A stretch of DNA of 64,000 nt from contig NZ_CP021106.3 of the NCBI RefSeq assembly GCF_000355765.4, positions 1,521,137 through 1,585,136 on the forward strand, read 5' to 3'. The stretch's first letter is position 1, and every line of letters begins with the position of its first letter. Below, in pieces: positions 1-9,290 of the stretch. The stretch comes from Nitrosospira lacus. Its GTDB lineage: Bacteria; Pseudomonadota; Gammaproteobacteria; Burkholderiales; Nitrosomonadaceae. Under the pieces are notes generated by a model. That model searched no databases. It worked only from the letters and a program-made list of their open reading frames with translations, and was not told the origin of the DNA. Made by a program: the position numbers and the translations under genes.

Positions 1-1
1 G

Positions 2-187
2 CTGCTGCTGGGTATTGCATTAGAAATTATCTTGATCCTGCTCATTGTTTACATGCCGCTAGGCAATAGTCTCTTCGGAACCACGCCTATAGGCGTTGAT
101 GTCTGGCTATACGCCATTCCCTTCGGCGTTGCCATGCTCGCCCTGGATGAATTGCGCAAGGCGCTGCTGCGGCGATTCACGAAATAA
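2..187 (+). CDS. Cation-transporting P-type ATPase, C-terminal fragment
   Basis: Only the last 61 residues are inside the window; the gene begins upstream. The visible piece is two hydrophobic stretches joined by a short loop (…MPLGNSLFGTTPIGVDVW…) and a basic end (ELRKALLRRFTK). This pattern is typical of the last two membrane helices of Ca2+/cation P-type ATPases (cation ATPase C-terminal domain). None of the catalytic domains can be seen, so the ion is unknown. It ends in TAA with a second TAG one codon later. Confidence 0.6.
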   Translation: MLLGIALEIILILLIVYMPLGNSLFGTTPIGVDVWLYAIPFGVAMLALDELRKALLRRFTK

Positions 188-232
188 TAGCTGTCTCTCG
201 CCTATTGCGTATTATTATGGATTGACCCATCG

Positions 233-315
233 CGGCAGGGCTGTTCATCCGTGTATCTTTTTTCTAAATCGTGATAACGCCGCGTATAAGTGGCATAACA
301 ATTAAAGCCCTGCCG
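233..315. repeat. Spaced inverted repeat between the ATPase and pncB
   Basis: CGGCAGGGCT at 233-242 is matched by its reverse complement AGCCCTGCCG at 306-315, with 63 bases between. It lies between the convergent ends of the P-type ATPase and pncB. There is no T-run after the right arm, so it is not a standard intrinsic terminator. It could form the base of a longer structured RNA or be chance. Confidence 0.3.
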
Positions 316-457
316 TGATCAAAATTCGTAAGCGCTTGCGTTTTCCGCATTGTGTGCCTGGAGGAAAAAATGGAGATGATTCATCCTGGCAAGCAGGTGT
401 ACCAGGAACATCAGCTTCGCTACGGCGATCATGGTGAAAGCAGGTCCATCCATATGT

Positions 458-1801
458 CTATGGGTTAAGCACGCGCGCCGCATCCAGTTCGTTAGCCAGT
501 ATTTGCAACGCTGCGGAAATGACCACCGGGTAAGGTGCGGCCATCTCAAGTGTCGTCATCGCTTTCGGTAGACGAGCATACTCTGCCAATGTCCGTTGGC
601 GTATTTGGTCCAGCGTAGCATGGGCATGGATGCGGCGGCCGGCCCGCATAATAGGCATGAGAAGCGGTTGACCATCATGAGGATCATTCTCCTCCAACGC
701 TACCACGTCACCAATCATGCAGCCATTCGCGCTATAGCTGCGGTATACCTGCTTTCTTCCGGGCCACGTGGCCTTTCCCTCCGAACGTTTGCGGCGTGGT
801 TTGCCGCCATATTCTTGCAGCTTGTAGGCGCAATCCAGCGAAGGCGCATCGCTTGAGACATCCAGCGCTGTCCCTACGCCGAAACCATCTATCGGCGCGG
901 CGGATGACAGTAAGTCACGCAGCCGGTATTCATCCAGATTACCGCTGGCAAAAATCGTCGTCTTCTCCAGTCCGCCTTCGTTGAGTATTTGGCGCACGCA
1001 TCGGGCATGCGCCGCGAGATCGCCGCTATCCAGCCGCACGCCCTTGATGCCGATGCCTTCCCCGCGAAGCTTTCTGGCCAGGGCTACGACCTTGGTTGCG
1101 GCGGTCTCCGTATCATAGGTATCGATCAGTAGAGTCGCTCTATCGGGGTGGCAGCGTGCAAAATGTTCAAACGCAGTGGCTTCATCCTCATGCGCCTGGA
1201 TGTAGGAATGGGCCATGGTGCCGAACAGCGGAATTCCATACAGCGTGCCGGCCAGCACGGTGGCGGTGCCGGAGAATCCGGCCAGATAGCTCGCCCGCGC
1301 CGCAAGCAGTCCGGCCTCCGCCCCATGTGCGCGGCGCATGCCAAAATCCACCAGCAGCTTGTGAGGCGCCACCATCACCAGGCGAGCCGCCTTGGAGGCA
1401 ATTAACGTCTCGAAATGCAGCAGATTCATGATCCGTGACTCGACCAGTTGGGCTTGTGGCAGCGGGGCGGTTATCCGCAGAATAGGTTGATCCGGAAAAA
1501 ATACGGTACCTTCGGGCATGGCATGAACGTCGCCATTGAAACGGAATTTTTCCAGGTAGGCAATGACCGCAGGCGGGAAACGCGGGGTAAGCCAAGCCAG
1601 TTCTTCCGGTGAAAATTTCAGGTTTTCAAGAAAATCAAGGGCTTGCTCCAGACCAGCCGCAACCATGAAATTCCGCCCCGGCGGCAGCTTGCGAACGAAA
1701 AACTCAAATACCGCGCGCTCATCCATGCCTTGCTCAAGATAGCTCTGCAACATCATCAGCTGATAATGGTCAGTCAAAAGAGGGCTGGAAAGCGGATTCA
1801 T
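458..1801 (-). CDS. pncB: Nicotinate phosphoribosyltransferase
   Basis: Joins nicotinate to PRPP to give nicotinate mononucleotide, the entry step of the Preiss-Handler NAD salvage route in the cytoplasm. The 447-residue length suits the family. Visible signatures are the N-terminal LLTDHYQLMM, the FEFFVRKLPPGRNFMVAAG block, the HSYIQAHEDE segment, GVRLDSGDL and FGVGTALDVSSD, which shape the phosphoribosyl/nicotinate site. Its ATG overlaps the stop of pncA by four bases (ATGA), so the two are translationally coupled: nicotinamidase makes the nicotinate that this enzyme uses. I see no truncation. Confidence 0.93.
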   Translation of the reverse strand: MNPLSSPLLTDHYQLMMLQSYLEQGMDERAVFEFFVRKLPPGRNFMVAAGLEQALDFLENLKFSPEELAWLTPRFPPAVIAYLEKFRFNGDVHAMPEGTVFFPDQPILRITAPLPQAQLVESRIMNLLHFETLIASKAARLVMVAPHKLLVDFGMRRAHGAEAGLLAARASYLAGFSGTATVLAGTLYGIPLFGTMAHSYIQAHEDEATAFEHFARCHPDRATLLIDTYDTETAATKVVALARKLRGEGIGIKGVRLDSGDLAAHARCVRQILNEGGLEKTTIFASGNLDEYRLRDLLSSAAPIDGFGVGTALDVSSDAPSLDCAYKLQEYGGKPRRKRSEGKATWPGRKQVYRSYSANGCMIGDVVALEENDPHDGQPLLMPIMRAGRRIHAHATLDQIRQRTLAEYARLPKAMTTLEMAAPYPVVISAALQILANELDAARVLNP

Positions 1802-2397
1802 GCCCGGAGTGCCTTGAAGCAGATTAGAATCGCGCCAAGACGCACCATTTCCTCAAGTGCGTGACTATGATTCGAATTTATGTCCATGGCACATATCGCG
1901 TCGTTGAGCGCAAAGACGGTGTAGTGATACTGCAGGGCATCCTTTACGGTATTGAGTACGCAGTACTCCGCGGAGATACCGCCGATAAATAGACGACGAG
2001 CATCGGAAGATTGCAGTAAAGCATTGAGTTCGGTATCCGTAAAGCCGGAATAGGCGTCTTTTTCCGGAGTGACAGCCTTGGAAATGATGTGTGTATCGGG
2101 AGGAAGTTCAAGGCTTGCCGGGAATGCCGCGCCCGGCGTTGACGCAATGCAGTGCGGTGGCCACGGCCCTCCCTGTTGCAGGAAGGAGCAGTGATCCGGG
2201 GGATGCCAATCGCGAGTGGCGAAGATGGGTAAGCCATGGCCATGAAAAAGTGCAAGGTAACGATTGAGTACCGGTATGACTTCGTCGCCATTGGGTACGG
2301 CAAGGCTGCCGCCGGGAAGAAAATCGTTCTGGACATCCACGAGAATCAGGGCGTCACCTGCGGCAAGCCCGCCCTTCATGAATCCGTCATTATTCAT
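1798..2397 (-). CDS. pncA: Nicotinamidase (isochorismatase-like hydrolase)
   Basis: Deaminates nicotinamide to nicotinate and ammonia. The 199-residue protein shows the family's Asp-Lys-Cys triad: Asp in LILVDVQNDFLPGG, Lys in HIISKAV and the nucleophile Cys in GGISAEYCVLNTVKDA. Metal-binding residues are seen in ATRDWHPPDH. It is the first gene of a two-gene operon with pncB (4-base overlap). The start is uncertain: ATG at 2397 has no good ribosome site, and a second ATG six codons later is possible. Confidence 0.92.
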   Translation of the reverse strand: MNNDGFMKGGLAAGDALILVDVQNDFLPGGSLAVPNGDEVIPVLNRYLALFHGHGLPIFATRDWHPPDHCSFLQQGGPWPPHCIASTPGAAFPASLELPPDTHIISKAVTPEKDAYSGFTDTELNALLQSSDARRLFIGGISAEYCVLNTVKDALQYHYTVFALNDAICAMDINSNHSHALEEMVRLGAILICFKALRA

Positions 2398-2559
2398 GGA
2401 AGTTGTTGCTCATTTGGGCGGTAAAGAACTGAAAACTTCTCGACTCCTGAAGCAGGGCCGGCCGTCAACGTACTCCAGTACCGGGAGCGTTCCGTCAGCC
2501 GGGCTTCATAATCCGGCTGGTGCCGGAGAATGGTGACTGAATGCACCGCTCCCCATTCC

Positions 2560-3120
2560 TCATTCTGCTTTTCCTTTTGTGGTGTGATGTTTGCCGGTGC
2601 TCACGCGCTTCGCCTGAAAACCCTCGCTGCCAATATCCTCCAGGAACTGTACCTCGCTGCCTGACTCCAGTTTGTCAAAGTTATTTTCAGCGAGGTTATC
2701 ACGATGAAAATATAATTCTTCCCCGTCGGGTGTCTCGATGAATCCATACCCTTCCTCCGCAATCAAGCGCACCACCTTGCCGCGCACGACTGGCGCGTGC
2801 GCCTTGATGTCGCCACGCTGACGGCGGCCATAGTCTTCCAGCTGACGCTTTGCAGCATCGAAGGCATCGCGCAATGCGACATACACATCCTCATCCGCCT
2901 CGCGGTTAACGACCAGTTCTTTTCCCGGCACGGTGATATCGAGGCGCACGTTGAACATGCGTCCCTGATGTTTATGTTTGTGAGGGATTTCGATTACCAC
3001 CCGGCATCCCATGATATGCGGATAGAACGTCTCGAGTTTTTCTGCTTTTTGCCGGATATGACTTTCCAGTGCCTCAGAATGGGGAACGTCGCGTGTAGTG
3101 ATTTGCAGTGAAAATTTCAT
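2560..3120 (-). CDS. HPF/RaiA-type ribosome-associated protein fused to a cold-shock domain
   Basis: Residues 1 to about 105 resemble the sigma-54 modulation/HPF/RaiA family (MKFSLQITTRDVPHSEAL; later DVYVALRDAFDAAKRQLEDY), proteins that bind the 30S subunit and silence idle ribosomes. Residues about 112-175 form a CspA-like cold-shock domain (VVRGKVVRLIAEEGYGFI, then ELYFHRDNL), an RNA-binding OB fold. I place the start at ATG 3120 because GAGAGGA lies eight bases upstream; an in-frame ATG 14 codons earlier lacks one. The gene follows the universal stress protein gene on the same strand, which fits a stress or starvation role. Function as a ribosome silencer is inferred from the family. Confidence 0.85.
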   Translation of the reverse strand: MKFSLQITTRDVPHSEALESHIRQKAEKLETFYPHIMGCRVVIEIPHKHKHQGRMFNVRLDITVPGKELVVNREADEDVYVALRDAFDAAKRQLEDYGRRQRGDIKAHAPVVRGKVVRLIAEEGYGFIETPDGEELYFHRDNLAENNFDKLESGSEVQFLEDIGSEGFQAKRVSTGKHHTTKGKAE

Positions 3121-3223
3121 GACTATATCCTCTCTATGATTCATATTGATGCAGTCCATCATGTGAAGCTGGACGGCATGATTTCATAATGGAACTCCTT
3201 ATGATACTGCGTTGATCCGGGGC

Positions 3224-3664
3224 CTATGCGCCACGAATCAGTAATACGGGTATATGCGCCGTACGAACGACTCCTTCGGCCACACTGCCGAATAGAACGC
3301 GACTGAAACCGGAACGGCCGTGGGTACCGATTACGATCAGGTCGGCTGGCCAGTGCCCGGCTTCTTCCACTATTACGCTGGGAATCCGCTCGCCATGCGC
3401 TTCAAGCAGATTTATTTCCGCATCCAGGCCTGCCAATTGCGCCACCATTTGTGCGTGCGCCAGTACTTTCTTGCCGCTGCTCCTTAATGTTTCCTGCATT
3501 TCAGCGTAGTTGATGTAACTGCCGCTATCCAGTAAAGGCATATCCTCCACAACGTGCACCAGTTCCAACTGAGCGCTTTGCTGCCGGGCGATCCTGATGG
3601 CTTCCTGTAGCGCGCGATCAGAAGTTGTACTGCCATCAACAGGTACCAGAATATGTTGATACAT
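3224..3664 (-). CDS. Universal stress protein (UspA family)
   Basis: A 146-residue single-domain Usp protein. It opens with MYQHILVPVDGSTTSDRA, the usual first beta strand, and carries the ATP-binding type motif GTHGRSGFSRVLFGSVAE near the end (G-2X-G-9X-G-S pattern), so it probably binds ATP. The start at 3664 has CAGGAG seven bases upstream; longer readings into the rtcB gene lack support. It starts 16 bases after the end of rtcB and is likely the third gene of an archease-rtcB-usp transcript. Such proteins help survival in stress, but the exact role of this one is unknown. Confidence 0.9.
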   Translation of the reverse strand: MYQHILVPVDGSTTSDRALQEAIRIARQQSAQLELVHVVEDMPLLDSGSYINYAEMQETLRSSGKKVLAHAQMVAQLAGLDAEINLLEAHGERIPSVIVEEAGHWPADLIVIGTHGRSGFSRVLFGSVAEGVVRTAHIPVLLIRGA

Positions 3665-3680
3665 GATGTCTCCTGAAGGA

Positions 3681-5102
3681 TTATCCCTTAATACACACTT
3701 TTGGTCGAAGAAAAGCGACTCGGCGCGCGAGCCCTGCTTGTTCCGTTGCTTCCGCAACCAAATCGACGTCTTTATATGCGCTTGGAGCCTCCTCCGCCAC
3801 TCCCCGCATAGAACGAGAGCGAATCAGTATGCCCTGTTGCGCCAGTTTGCTGATCAGCTCGCGGCCCTGCCAGCGTGCCGATGCCTTGTTGCGGCTCATG
3901 GCGCGGCCCGCGCCATGACTTGACGAGGCGAACGCCTGATTTCCGCTGGCACCGGCCAGAATATATGAGCCGGTGCCCATGCTTCCACCGATGACGACTG
4001 GCTGGCCTACTGCACGGTAGCGTTCCGGCAACATGGCATGACCCGGACCGAATGCGCGCGTCGCACCTTTGCGGTGCACATGGAGCAGTCTGTCCTTGCC
4101 GTTTATTTCGTGGGTTTCCACCTTGCAGGTGTTGTGCGAAACGTCGAACAAGGTTTCCAATTCCGCATGAGGATAAGCTTTCGCGCAAGCGATGCGTGTC
4201 AGATGGGTCAGAATCTGCCGATTGGCGAGCGCACAATTGATGGCGGCATTCATCGCGCCGATGTATTGCCGGCCTTCGGGAGATTTGATCGGTGCGCAAG
4301 CCAGTTCCCGGTTAGGTAAGCCAAGCCGACTGGCCGCCTTGGCCAGCATAATGAGGTAGTCGGTACCGATTTGATGCCCCAGGCCGCGCGAGCCGCAGTG
4401 TATCGAGATTATAATCTGGCCTTCATGCAGGCCAAAAGCCGATGCGGCATCCTCATCATGAATTCGCTCCACCACCTGCACCTCAAGGTAGTGATTGCCT
4501 GAACCCAGCGTGCCCATTTCTCCGCGCTGGCGCTTCTTGGCCAGTTCCGATACATTATCTGGAATCGCGCCGGCAACACGACCGCGCTCCTCTATGTATT
4601 CAAGATCCGCGGTGTTGCCATAACCCTGCCGCACGGCCCAGTGCGCACCATCCTGAAGTACCTGATCGAGCTGCGCCGGATTCAATTTTATGTCTCCTTC
4701 CTCCCCTACGCCAGCGGGAATCGCTCGGAACAGGATGTCTGCAAGCGCCGTTAGGCCTGGCGTGGCGTCATGCAAATCAAGATTACTGCGCAGGCACCGA
4801 ATGCCGCATGAAATATCGAAGCCCACGCCTCCGGCGGAGATTACACCTCCCTGTTCAGCATCGAACGCAGCGACACCCCCTATGGGAAATCCGTAACCCC
4901 AGTGCGCATCCGGCATGGTCATGGCGGCACCAGCCAAGCCAGGCAGAGAAGCGACATTGCCAATTTGCTCCAGCACTTTATCATCCATGCTGGCCAGCAA
5001 GGGCGCGGTACCGTAAAGCAGCACTTCCGCGCGCTTTTCGCCCGGCCGGAGGGGAAAGCTCCAGAGGTAGGGTTGCAGCTGGCGTAACTGGGTCAGATCC
5101 AT
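3681..5102 (-). CDS. rtcB: RNA-splicing ligase RtcB
   Basis: Joins RNA 2',3'-cyclic phosphate or 3'-phosphate ends to 5'-hydroxyl ends with GTP and Mn2+, in RNA repair. The 473-residue protein has the RtcB landmarks: MPDAHWGYGFPIGG, GGVGFDISCGIRCLRS (metal Cys), GTLGSGNHYLEVQ, the histidines in HCGSRGLGHQIG, SSHGAGRAMSR (guanylylated His) and a C-terminal KVCIKG that matches E. coli RtcB. The start is set at ATG 5102, directly after the archease stop (TATGAGATG); a TTG 15 bases earlier is also in frame. Archease, its activating partner, lies immediately upstream in the same operon. Confidence 0.94.
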   Translation of the reverse strand: MDLTQLRQLQPYLWSFPLRPGEKRAEVLLYGTAPLLASMDDKVLEQIGNVASLPGLAGAAMTMPDAHWGYGFPIGGVAAFDAEQGGVISAGGVGFDISCGIRCLRSNLDLHDATPGLTALADILFRAIPAGVGEEGDIKLNPAQLDQVLQDGAHWAVRQGYGNTADLEYIEERGRVAGAIPDNVSELAKKRQRGEMGTLGSGNHYLEVQVVERIHDEDAASAFGLHEGQIIISIHCGSRGLGHQIGTDYLIMLAKAASRLGLPNRELACAPIKSPEGRQYIGAMNAAINCALANRQILTHLTRIACAKAYPHAELETLFDVSHNTCKVETHEINGKDRLLHVHRKGATRAFGPGHAMLPERYRAVGQPVVIGGSMGTGSYILAGASGNQAFASSSHGAGRAMSRNKASARWQGRELISKLAQQGILIRSRSMRGVAEEAPSAYKDVDLVAEATEQAGLARRVAFLRPKVCIKG

Positions 5103-5103
5103 C

Positions 5104-5553
5104 TCATACGTCCACAACGCAGCGCGCTTCCCATCCGGACCCGGATTGCTTCACCGAAAGCATCGTCAGAGTTGCCCCCTTTACCTCAACGCCGCGCTCC
5201 ATTCCGGCATACCACTTTTCGCCCGATGCTTCGGCCCGCCACCGATTGCCAATGTGCCGCACATGGAAGCGGCTGAAAACCATTCCCAGTTCACGCGACT
5301 TACCCAGCAACAGATTGAGCCATGTGACAAAGGCAAACTCGGAGTCGGTTTCTTCAAACTCGAACGTTACCGTAGACGTTGGTTGCACTGCGTCAAGATT
5401 GGTGACGATGGCAAATAGCGCTTGCGCTCCAGCCTCAAACGCTTGCTCGACAGTTGAGCCGCACCCGATAATGCCGACATCGGCATCATGCTCGAAATAC
5501 CGTGAAGATTCGGCTGTCACAGGTCGATTCTCTTCCGCTTCGATCAAAACCAT
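5104..5553 (-). CDS. Archease
   Basis: A 149-residue archease, the chaperone-like cofactor that speeds guanylylation and turnover of RtcB. Family features are the start region SRYFEHDADVGIIGCGSTVEQAFEAGAQALFAIVTN, acidic metal-site residues in HDADVG, WLNLLLGKSRELG and a C-terminal VKGATLTML. The Asp-His metal site of archease appears intact. It is first in the archease-rtcB-usp operon and its stop abuts the rtcB start. A TATAAT lies only seven bases before its ATG (5560-5565, minus strand), so a nearly leaderless transcript is possible, though no good -35 box matches. Confidence 0.88.
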   Translation of the reverse strand: MVLIEAEENRPVTAESSRYFEHDADVGIIGCGSTVEQAFEAGAQALFAIVTNLDAVQPTSTVTFEFEETDSEFAFVTWLNLLLGKSRELGMVFSRFHVRHIGNRWRAEASGEKWYAGMERGVEVKGATLTMLSVKQSGSGWEARCVVDV

Positions 5554-5748
5554 GATTTCATTATAGTAGCTTTAAACGAACTTGTTGGTTGGACCCGGCG
5601 CGAGCGTAAATCGGGCAGGGACTGCCGCTCTGGACCCTATTGGACCATTCCCGGGATATACTAAACTTTGATGGGGAGCAAAATGGTCCTTTCCACGTCT
5701 GCCCCAGGCAGCATGGCTGCATAAATAAAGATCGACGGGAAAATACGC

Positions 5749-7473
5749 ATGCCGAGTCATAATGCCGACATTGCTGCGATCTTCGAGGAGATTGCCAGCC
5801 TGCTCGAGATCCAGGGAGCGAATCCGTTCCGTATACGTGCTTACCGTAATGCAGCGCGCACCATCGGCGAGCTTTCTACGGAAGCATACTTGCTCGTGGA
5901 AAAGAATGATGACCTGACACGCTTCCCGGGCATTGGTCACGATCTTTCCGCCAAAATAAAGGAGATTGCCTTTACCGGCCACTGCAGCTTACTGGACCGT
6001 CTGCACACGGAACTTCCCCCCGCTGTTACTGAACTTCTGAAGGTACCCGGTCTTGGCCCCAAACGGGTAAAGCATCTTTATCAAGATCTGGATGTGCGGA
6101 CTGTCGAGCAACTCTATTGTGCCGCACGCGACGGCCGCATTCGTACTCTACCCGGCTTTGGCGAAAAGACCGAACTGAATATCCTGCAGGCCATTGAAGC
6201 ACATACCCATCCTGTACGCCGGTTCAAGCTGGCGGTGGCGGCACAATATGCCGAGGCGCTACGATCATACCTGGGAGCAGTGCCTGGCGTTACACAGGTA
6301 ACTGTTGCGGGCAGCTTCAGGCGCATGCGCGAGGCCGTTGGAGATCTCGATATTGTGGTTGCGGCAACACCGGATAGTGCTGTCATGCAGCATTTCATTG
6401 CCTATGACGAAGTTGCCGAGACGCTGGCGGCGGGTGCCACACGCGCCAGCATCATTCTCAAATGTGGTATCCAGGTCGATCTGCGCGTCGTGGCCCAGGA
6501 AAATTACGGCGCTGCCCTGCACTACTTCACCGGTTCCAAGGCACATAGTATCGCGGTCCGGCAGATTGCTCAGAAGCTCGGACTCAAGATCAACGAATAC
6601 GGCGTGTACCAAGGGAAAATCCGTATTGCGGGCGAAAGCGAGGAATCGATCTATCATGCTGCCGGCCTGTCTTATATCCCGCCGGAACTCCGTGAAAACC
6701 GGGGTGAGATTGCGGTGGCGCGTGTTGGACGTCTGCCGCAGTTGGTGGAACTCGGCAATCTGCGGGGCGACCTGCACGTCCACACCAAAGCTACAGACGG
6801 CCATAACACGCTACGCGAAATGGCGCTCGCCGGCCAGTCGCATGGTCTGGAATACCTCGCCATCACAGACCATTCGCGCGGTCTTGCCGTCGCGCGCGGT
6901 CTCGATCCAGGGCGGCTGGCGCGCCAATGCATGGAAATCGATGCACTTAACGAAGAACTGGAAGGCATTACTTTGCTCAAGGGGATAGAGGTGGATATCC
7001 TGGAAGATGGCAGCCTCGACCTGCCGGATCATGTCCTTGCGCAACTCGACCTGGTCGTGGGTGCGGTACATAGCAAATTCGAGCTTTCGCGCGCCAGGCA
7101 AACCGAACGCATACTGCGCGCCATGGAACATCCTCATTTTACGATGCTTGCGCATCCTGCCGGACGACTCATCCAGCAGCGCGCACCCTGCGACGTAGAC
7201 ATGCCACGCATTATTCGTGAAGCCGGGCGCCGAGGTTGCTTCCTCGAACTCAATTCCCATCCAGACCGTCTTGATCTCATTGATATCTATTGCCGAATGG
7301 CCAAGGAAGAGGGAGTGCTGGTTAGCATCAATTCCGATGCGCACAGTACTTTCGAGTTCGACAACCTGCGCTTCGGCATCGGGCAAGCACGCCGTGGCTG
7401 GCTGGAAAAGCAGGATGTACTCAATACTCGTCCACTCAGCGAGATTCGTGCACTCATCAACCGAACGATGTAG
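5749..7473 (+). CDS. polX: Family X DNA polymerase with PHP domain
   Basis: A 574-residue bacterial PolX, a gap-filling repair polymerase with an attached phosphoesterase/3'-5' exonuclease domain. The N-terminus (about 1-70) holds the helix-hairpin-helix lyase-like region with FPGIGHDLSAKIKEI and a second one at VPGLGPKRVKHL. The nucleotidyltransferase core shows GSFRRMREAVGDLDIVV, with its metal Asp pair. The C-terminal PHP domain (about 335-570) has its metal ligands in GDLHVHTKATDG, ITDHSRG, GIEVDILEDG, GAVHS, AHPAGR and NSDAHST. GACGGGA precedes the ATG. It stands alone and is read away from archease. Confidence 0.93.
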   Translation: MPSHNADIAAIFEEIASLLEIQGANPFRIRAYRNAARTIGELSTEAYLLVEKNDDLTRFPGIGHDLSAKIKEIAFTGHCSLLDRLHTELPPAVTELLKVPGLGPKRVKHLYQDLDVRTVEQLYCAARDGRIRTLPGFGEKTELNILQAIEAHTHPVRRFKLAVAAQYAEALRSYLGAVPGVTQVTVAGSFRRMREAVGDLDIVVAATPDSAVMQHFIAYDEVAETLAAGATRASIILKCGIQVDLRVVAQENYGAALHYFTGSKAHSIAVRQIAQKLGLKINEYGVYQGKIRIAGESEESIYHAAGLSYIPPELRENRGEIAVARVGRLPQLVELGNLRGDLHVHTKATDGHNTLREMALAGQSHGLEYLAITDHSRGLAVARGLDPGRLARQCMEIDALNEELEGITLLKGIEVDILEDGSLDLPDHVLAQLDLVVGAVHSKFELSRARQTERILRAMEHPHFTMLAHPAGRLIQQRAPCDVDMPRIIREAGRRGCFLELNSHPDRLDLIDIYCRMAKEEGVLVSINSDAHSTFEFDNLRFGIGQARRGWLEKQDVLNTRPLSEIRALINRTM

Positions 7474-7616
7474 ACCACGGCAGTTAAACTTTATCTGTTA
7501 ACCGGCTGCATAGCGAAAAAAATTGAAAAAATGCCTAAGCCACCTATACTTCAAATAGGTTCCAACTTACCAATTTTGTGCGAACGAATGTTAACTCGAC
7601 CTAGTGGGAGATTGTC

Positions 7617-8255
7617 ATGGTTTTTGCAAACCGGATTGCAGCCGCCAAACAACTCGTTGCGGCTCTTTCCGAATACCGGGACAAACACCCGCTAGTACTG
7701 GCGATTCCAAGAGGTGCGGTACCGATGGGGAAAATTATTGCCGATGAGTTGAACGGTGAACTGGATGTGGTATTGGTGCGCAAACTGCGCGCGCCCGGGA
7801 ATCCGGAATTCGCCATTGGTTCGGTCGATGAAAGCGGTTGGGTGTATCTTGCCGATTATGCCTCGCAAGTGGGGGCGGACAAGGAATACATCAGGAATGA
7901 AGTTTCCACACAACTGGAAACGATACGGCAGCGCCGATCTGAATATACTCCCATCCGGCGGCCGATTGATCCCGCCGCACGCATAGTCATCGTAATCGAT
8001 GATGGACTCGCTACCGGTTCGACCATGCTTGCGGCACTGCATGCGCTCAGGGCGAAACAACCCGCTGAGTTGGTGTGCGCAGTACCGGTGGCGCCCCCCG
8101 ATACACTGGAAAAGGTGAGCGGGAATGCCGACCGCGTAATATGCCTTTCGACACCCAGAAACTTCAGTGCGGTCGCACAATTTTACATGGATTTCCCCCA
8201 AGTGACGGATGAAGAGGTTATTACCATTCTCGCTACTTCCGGCCAAGCTCACTGA
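7617..8255 (+). CDS. Phosphoribosyltransferase-domain protein
   Basis: A 212-residue type I PRTase-fold protein. The PRPP loop is clear at VIVIDDGLATGSTMLAAL, and LAIPRGAVPMGKIIADEL is the first-loop region with ELDVVLVRKLRAPGNPEFAIGSV. This subgroup is widespread but its substrate is generally not known; its members are often called predicted phosphoribosyltransferases. GGGAG stands seven bases before the ATG. It is a single gene flanked by gaps of about 140 and 350 bases. The upstream gap has ACCTAT and ATAGGT arms near 7543-7560 that could be an operator. Confidence 0.85.
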   Translation: MVFANRIAAAKQLVAALSEYRDKHPLVLAIPRGAVPMGKIIADELNGELDVVLVRKLRAPGNPEFAIGSVDESGWVYLADYASQVGADKEYIRNEVSTQLETIRQRRSEYTPIRRPIDPAARIVIVIDDGLATGSTMLAALHALRAKQPAELVCAVPVAPPDTLEKVSGNADRVICLSTPRNFSAVAQFYMDFPQVTDEEVITILATSGQAH

Positions 8256-8603
8256 CGCAGTTGCAAGTTCTGGCGGACGGCCGGGTGAAAGAACCGAAGC
8301 GAAAAGTGACTGGGTAAGGACAGATTCCGAATTGATGATCAGACGCTAAGGCGCTGAGTCTTTATAACCCTCCTCACAGGGCTGACAATATTCTGTCCGC
8401 AAATGTTCTATCCTCACGTTCCCACTCCCCAGCGATAACGGCTAAGGGTTAACAGTTACAATAGCACTTTTATTCAGGATAATTTCAGTGCAATCCCACG
8501 TTGTTGCCAGAGCTTTTCTCCCGCTATACATGCTGGACCGACTATCTCTGAAGAATGCGGTCTCGCTCCACGTTGCGCCGGTTCGATAACTAAGTCCAAA
8601 TTA
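8256..8603. other. Gap of 348 bases without a recognisable gene
   Basis: Between the phosphoribosyltransferase and the ABC cassette. I see no tRNA, no strong terminator and no convincing promoter. A short GTG-started reading frame runs to a TAA at about 8589, but it has no family match that I know and no good ribosome site, so I do not call it. Confidence 0.5.
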
Positions 8604-9290
8604 ATGCTGGAACTGCGTCATATTGGCAAAGCGTATGCGAACGGGCTGCGGGTGCTGACCGATTTATCCTACACCTTTGGTGCCGGCGAATATGTGGCGA
8701 TAATGGGCGAATCCGGAGTCGGCAAATCGACGCTGTTGAATCTGATTGCTGGTCTGGACACTCCGGACGCGGGTGAAATACTGATTGACGGCATCGCCAT
8801 GTCGTCATTGGATGACGATGCGGCAACCCGGTTGCGACGCAAGGCGTTTGGGTTTGTCTTTCAGGCATTTCATATTCTGCCGCACCTGACGCTGGGTCAG
8901 AATATCGCTCTGCCCTTATTGCTGAATGGCATCTCGGGTGAGCGTGGTCAAGAACGAGCCGGGCAAATGCTGGATGCGGTCGGCTTGCACGGCAGGGGAC
9001 AGCATTTTCCGCGCGAGCTATCCGGGGGCGAGATGCAGCGAGTCGCTATCGCCCGTGCATTGGTACATCGCCCTAAACTGATCCTGGCCGATGAACCGAC
9101 CGGCAATCTTGACCCGGACACCGCGCATGACATACTCATGCTAATGCGCGCGGAAATCAAGGCGAATGGCGCATCCGCCATCATCGTCACGCATTCGCAC
9201 GCAGCCGCGGCAACGGCCGACCGGGTGCTGATACTGACAAAAGACGGGCTCCATCCAGCGGATTCGGCAGATTCGCATCAAAGCAGATGA
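8604..9290 (+). CDS. ABC transporter ATP-binding protein (LolD/MacB/AttE type)
   Basis: A 228-residue ATPase subunit. Walker A is GESGVGKST, the signature is [15 protein letters not shown] and Walker B is [13 protein letters not shown]; the last string is the hallmark of the LolD/MacB/FtsE branch that works with FtsX-type permeases. Its last codon overlaps the start of the permease by four bases (ATGA), and the permease gene is followed by an AttH-like lipoprotein. The ATG at 8604 has no good ribosome site, so translation may start weakly or elsewhere. It probably powers movement of a lipid-like or envelope substrate, not import. Confidence 0.9.
   Translation: MLELRHIGKAYANGLRVLTDLSYTFGAGEYVAIMGESGVGKSTLLNLIAGLDTPDAGEILIDGIAMSSLDDDAATRLRRKAFGFVFQAFHILPHLTLGQNIALPLLLNGISGERGQERAGQMLDAVGLHGRGQHFPRELSGGEMQRVAIARALVHRPKLILADEPTGNLDPDTAHDILMLMRAEIKANGASAIIVTHSHAAAATADRVLILTKDGLHPADSADSHQSR

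Noticed and set aside
4442-5566. 374-codon frame on the plus strand opposite rtcB and archease
   Set aside because: Both minus-strand genes have full family motifs; this frame is Pro/His/Arg-rich nonsense typical of antisense frames in GC-rich DNA.
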